From Ailanthus altissimus (taxonomy: Eukaryota > Streptophyta > Magnoliopsida > Sapindales > Simaroubaceae): a stretch of 64,000 nucleotides of DNA. The stretch is from positions 20,573,001 through 20,637,000 of the forward strand of contig OX327706.1 in the NCBI GenBank assembly GCA_946807835.1, written 5' to 3'. The notes below the pieces were generated by a model, which was not told the DNA's origin, searched no databases, and was given only the letters and a program-made list of their open reading frames with translations. The position numbers and the translations under genes are program-made. Numbering within the stretch: position 1 is the first letter of the stretch; each line of letters opens with the position of its first letter. Positions 60,061 through 64,000 of the stretch are shown piece after piece.

Positions 60061-61400
60061 ATCATTAATTTTTTAACATCCCAATGAAATTGCTATCAAG
60101 TATCAACAAGATGCGTACCAATTTCCAAATCTTAATTTTAATAATTATTTCAAGATTTATTTTGCGGAGACAGCCAACAAGAATATTTGTATTTTTTGGC
60201 ATTTGGCTCTGGATGCCACCTTGAACCATATAATTTATTTATTCATAAGAATTAAGATGTGCTACCTAAAACTGCTGTTGGTAGTTTTGATTGTACAACT
60301 AAATTTGACATCTAATCAAATCGATTTTGATTATTTTAATGTTTTTGATTAATGTAATTGATTTATATTATATAAAATCTTTAAAAAGACGAACAACACA
60401 TATTCAAGGCCATAAAATTCTTTTCAAACTAATCAAATATTAGATTAAAATAATTTTTTCATCAAACTTGTTGATCTCTATTGACAATTCAGAAGTCAGT
60501 GAACTTTATATTTTCTTTTCAATTGAAGTAGTTCATAAAATGGTAGTGTTGTTGGTAGTTCAAGAGCTTTTAAATATGCTCTCCAATTTGATTACTTAGT
60601 TGTTCTTGGTGGTTGGTATAATTCGACAACCCTCGTAGATTGTAGTATTTTAATTTTTTACCAACCGAGTCAATATATTCTTACGACCGTATCAGGAGGA
60701 GACCCACATTCCGATCCCATAACTCTACGTTTTTCTTGTTAGATTTGTACAAAAAATCGAATCATGTTTAATTTACATATTGACATTTGAGTGTTTTGTT
60801 TAACTAACCACTGGTCATTAGATCCAAAACAATGATTAAAAAAACAAAAGACATGCCAATTATTAGAGCAAGAAAATTTGACGATGAAAATGAAGAAGAG
60901 AGCCATAATCTTTTAACGAGTCAAAGTTTTCCTACCCCTCCACCTACTTTTTTTGATGGCGACTCTTGCCTCGCCACCAACCGCAAAAAGACCATGTCTT
61001 AAACCCCCTTAATAATTTTCACCCATTCTGCTTCTCTTCTGATTTTAAATAATGGTAATGATTTACAAGTTACAACCAAGAAAATGATTGGGATTTGGAG
61101 GCGGTAATTTTTCTAAAACCAAATGGAGGAAAATCTAGTAATTTTGCACGTGGACCGTATGGGAGAGAGGACGAGAGATGGACGGTGACCCGATAGCGCC
61201 AATATCACATACCGTTACGGAGAGCCGAGAGGTAGAAAATGGAATGGAAATTACAAAAAGGTGAAGTGATATGACATATGATTACTTATGAGCAATAGCA
61301 ATGGCATTGGCATTGAGCAGTGCAGTGCCAGTGTGGTGCTTATCCTTCTGACGTGTGCCTGTATTCTTTGAGAAGCTACTTTACTCATTGTAATACAACA
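60061..61400. other. Intergenic DNA and promoter region of the LRR/RNI-like gene
   Basis: AT-rich to about 60900 with no recognised gene. 60900-61400 is the likely promoter. It has a perfect G-box CACGTG at 61147-61152. Confidence 0.45.
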
Positions 61401-61405
61401 CCGTC

Positions 61406-61412
61406 TATATAA
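61406..61412 (+). promoter_or_regulatory. TATA box of the LRR/RNI-like gene
   Basis: TATATAA in CCGTCTATATAACAAC, about 175 nt before the start codon, with a C/A-rich leader after it. Confidence 0.55.
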
Positions 61413-61585
61413 CAACAACAACCACCAGTCCCCCACCACCGCCGCCACCGTCACGACCACTGCTTTCGTCTTTGCCTCTGTTCATCTCCGACAAATCAAT
61501 CATTGTAACTTTGCTACTTCTTTCTTCAACTGCCTTCAACTTTGTTTCAAATGTAAACAACCAAGCAGAAGAAGACAACAAGATC

Positions 61586-64000
61586 ATGGCCGTGGATATT
61601 TCCAGTTTAGAAGCTCGGTATCTCTCTCTTTCTTTCTTTTCTTTTTTCTTGATTTGTTTTGTTTTTTTTTTTCCTTTTTCTACCAAAAAAAAAAAAACTT
61701 TTATCTTGAAAGCAGTGGAAATTAAATTTGGTTCTGGAAGAGGACATGTAAATGAAATTGTTTAACTTGAAATTTTGAGCTGATGACTAATGGAATTGCC
61801 CTGACAAGAAAAGGATGAAGAAAGAGAAACTCTTTAGAAATTAGTTAGTAACTTAATGTTAAATGTCCTGTGCTGCAACCAACACTGAAGCGAATTTTCG
61901 CAGAGCTTTACATCTCACCCAAACTCTTATGGAATTATATCTTAAGAGTAGTTTAATGAAAAATTATGTTGATGCATACTCTATTTACGACATGCAATTG
62001 CTGAGCAAGGATTTTCGAAATTGTTTTGTTTTTGGTGCTAGGTACCTTGGTTCCTGCAGAAGGCACGAAACACAGCCTAACTCTTCAGTACTATCGTGGT
62101 TTTCAGAGGTCTTTTTCATTTTTTCTCTTCATTGATCACAACATTATTTTGTTGAAAAACCTTTTTTGGCCTATGTATCTTTACTCTTTCTAAGAAATGA
62201 ATAAAAGGAAATGCTTTACACATCATTATGTTAGCTTGCTTTTACTAAGGTCATCTGGATGGTCGGTCTGAGCAGTAAAGGGTATCTGTTTCATACGATG
62301 GGAGGTTTGTGAGGGTTAGATAAGACATAGGTCTTTGTAATGACCCGTGAAAAAGGTACATTAAGTGTTTATGCACAATGTTCTGGAGTTGCCTGTGGCT
62401 CAGGTGTGTGTTTGTTGGGGGGTGGGTAGGTTGGGTTGTGAGGTTGGGCATTGGTCCGTCAGTGCTAGTTTAGCAATGGGGCTGTTCAAGTAGTTGCATC
62501 ATATCAATGTCATGGCAGTGATGGGTTAATGGTGATTAAGGCTCTGCAGCATCAGAATCAATGATGGTTGTGTGGCTTTTGCATTGATATTGGCCAAATT
62601 TTACTGAAAGTTTATAATATAAATCTCAGGAAGAGTTATGGATGATCATATAAGCACTATGCTGACAAACTATTTATTGAAAATCAAGGAGAAAATCTTG
62701 CAACGTTGGTGTCTTTAGTCGAAAAAAGATTAAGGTTGCATTCACGGACCTAGTCATTGTTTATCTATAACCACATATTCTTGTATTGTTCAGAAATGAA
62801 TTCTGCTATAAGTGATCTTAGTTAAGGCGTCATCAAACATTTATACTAAAACAAGCAAGGTATTGAAATCTAGTCTTATAATTTTTATTTCAATGAAGTG
62901 TTGCCAAACATGGCTTTTTGTATGTGTATAAGACATGGTAATGAGGATGATCTTATACAATGATTAAAATTTACTTAATCCTTGTGCTGGTTTTAACGTT
63001 CTTTTTTTATTTTTAAATTTTAATTTTCTTTGGGGTTACAAAATCATATAGAGAACTTTTGTTGGTAAACCATCATTTCTGCAGCGAATGAACGCAGTTA
63101 GTCAAGTATCATGTTTTTAGCTGGATAATATTCTTGCAAAACCATTGTGTGTACTTGTTCGATTGATTTCTTTAATGGATTACATGCCATGGATGAAGCT
63201 CCGCATGCACTTGTGATATTTTTATTGCTGTTTTCTTATTTCTTATCTGGTTTCAGGGTTTGAATATAGATCTTTATGTGCTGTTTAACTTGCACTATAT
63301 ACTGTTGTTGTTCAGGCAAAGATTCAAATCCCCAACCGTGAGAAGTATAGCATCGCAGTTTATTTAGACCAGTTAAAGAATGCTGATATCTGCCCGCTAA
63401 TCGATGTGTTCTTGGAAATGGATGCTCACGACCTTGATGCAGTTGACATTTATTGTAAAACATTATGTTTCTTGAAAGAAGAAGATGTTATGTCTTTGAT
63501 GCATGCTATTGATCTGAAACTTCGAGTAGTAGATCTTCGCAACATGTCACTGAGGAATGATATTTTGCGGTCTGTATTTCTTTCCTATGCATCATTGACA
63601 AAAATGCTCCCTTTTTCCCCTCCTTCTCCCATGTATTTATTTTGGTTATGGTCTATTGTATAGTATTTCAATGTACAACTGCATTAGTTAGTTTCAAATG
63701 ATTTTAGTAATGAATGATGTTTTCTTTAAAATTCACACTTATCTTCTCCCTTAAATTATTAGAGTTTCGATTTTGATACTCTCATGCCGTGTAACCGTAT
63801 TGATGAAGTTCATGCTTATCTCTTTATTATGCTTAAAAATAAGATATAGTTGCAATGACCTCATACTTATTTAGAAGGATGAAGCTTACCTGCAGGGAGG
63901 TCTTTTGCAATTGAATAATATTTTGACCTTCTCTTTGGCTTCTTTTCAGGGATCTTTCCCAGGGTGGCTTGCCATGCCATGTTCTAAACTTGAGATCAAA
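61586..64000 (+). CDS. LRR / RNI-like family protein, N-terminal part (3' partial, 4 exons)
   Basis: Exons 61586-61617, 62042-62108, 63316-63569 and 63950 to the window edge, all with GT-AG borders and matching phases. Exon 1 encodes MAVDISSLEAR, exon 2 continues YLGSCRRHETQPNSSVLSWF, exon 3 holds the helical stretch KYSIAVYLDQLKNADICPLI and EEDVMSLMHAIDLKLRVVDL, exon 4 begins DLSQGGLPCHVLNLRS. The VVDLRNMSL and HVLNLRS spacing suggests the first leucine-rich repeats of a ribonuclease-inhibitor-like fold, giving a protein-interaction role. I recognise the N-terminus as that of a plant family annotated RNI-like, but no exact function is known to me. The start is chosen for the first ATG after the TATA box and leader whose frame splices through. 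Most of the gene lies to the right. Confidence 0.8.

Noticed and set aside
1..64000. CRISPR arrays, tRNA or rRNA genes
   Set aside because: No array of spaced direct repeats, cloverleaf or ribosomal sequence was seen; the tRNA-Met match is only the retrotransposon primer site.

Overview
The window looks like nuclear DNA of a eudicot plant. Evidence: introns with GT-AG borders and AT-rich interiors, plant-specific gene families (SRFR1-like TPR protein, lysine-rich arabinogalactan protein, ARM/TPR protein), and plant-type retroelements (long solo LTRs, Tat-like and chromovirus Ty3/gypsy elements, an L1 LINE with RNase H). I cannot place the species from sequence alone; a woody rosid is only a guess.

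Layout. 1-8.4 kb (+): the last 14 coding exons of an SRFR1-like gene, entering from beyond the left edge. 10.1-12.1 kb (-): a two-exon ARM/TPR gene, convergent with it, whose intron is of the rarer GC-AG type. 12.2-20 kb: gene-poor, AT-rich DNA with old repeat remnants. 20-28.4 kb: a ~1.08-kb direct duplication flanking a 5'-truncated Tat-like Ty3/gypsy element, itself split by a 2.8-kb solo LTR. 29.6-35.1 kb: two solo LTRs of the same family, one nested in the other. 35.1-39.2 kb: AT-rich intergenic DNA. 39.25-40.63 kb (+): a lysine-rich classical arabinogalactan-protein gene whose GPI-anchor signal lies in a separate small second exon. 42.57-50.99 kb (+): a full-length but dead L1-type LINE with target-site duplication, split by a fourth solo LTR (opposite orientation). 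52.14-57.76 kb (+): a young chromodomain Ty3/gypsy element with near-identical 472-bp LTRs, disabled by one frameshift and carrying a substitution at the integrase catalytic Glu. 57.8-61.4 kb: repeat remnants. 61.6 kb to the right edge (+): the first four coding exons of an LRR/RNI-like protein gene.

The four host genes are unrelated housekeeping, signalling or wall genes, not a cluster. About half of the window is retrotransposon, and its best story is the order of insertions: LINE and Tat-like element first, then the solo-LTR family into both (and into itself), and the chromovirus most recently. I found no CRISPR array, tRNA, rRNA or convincing new defence-like system.
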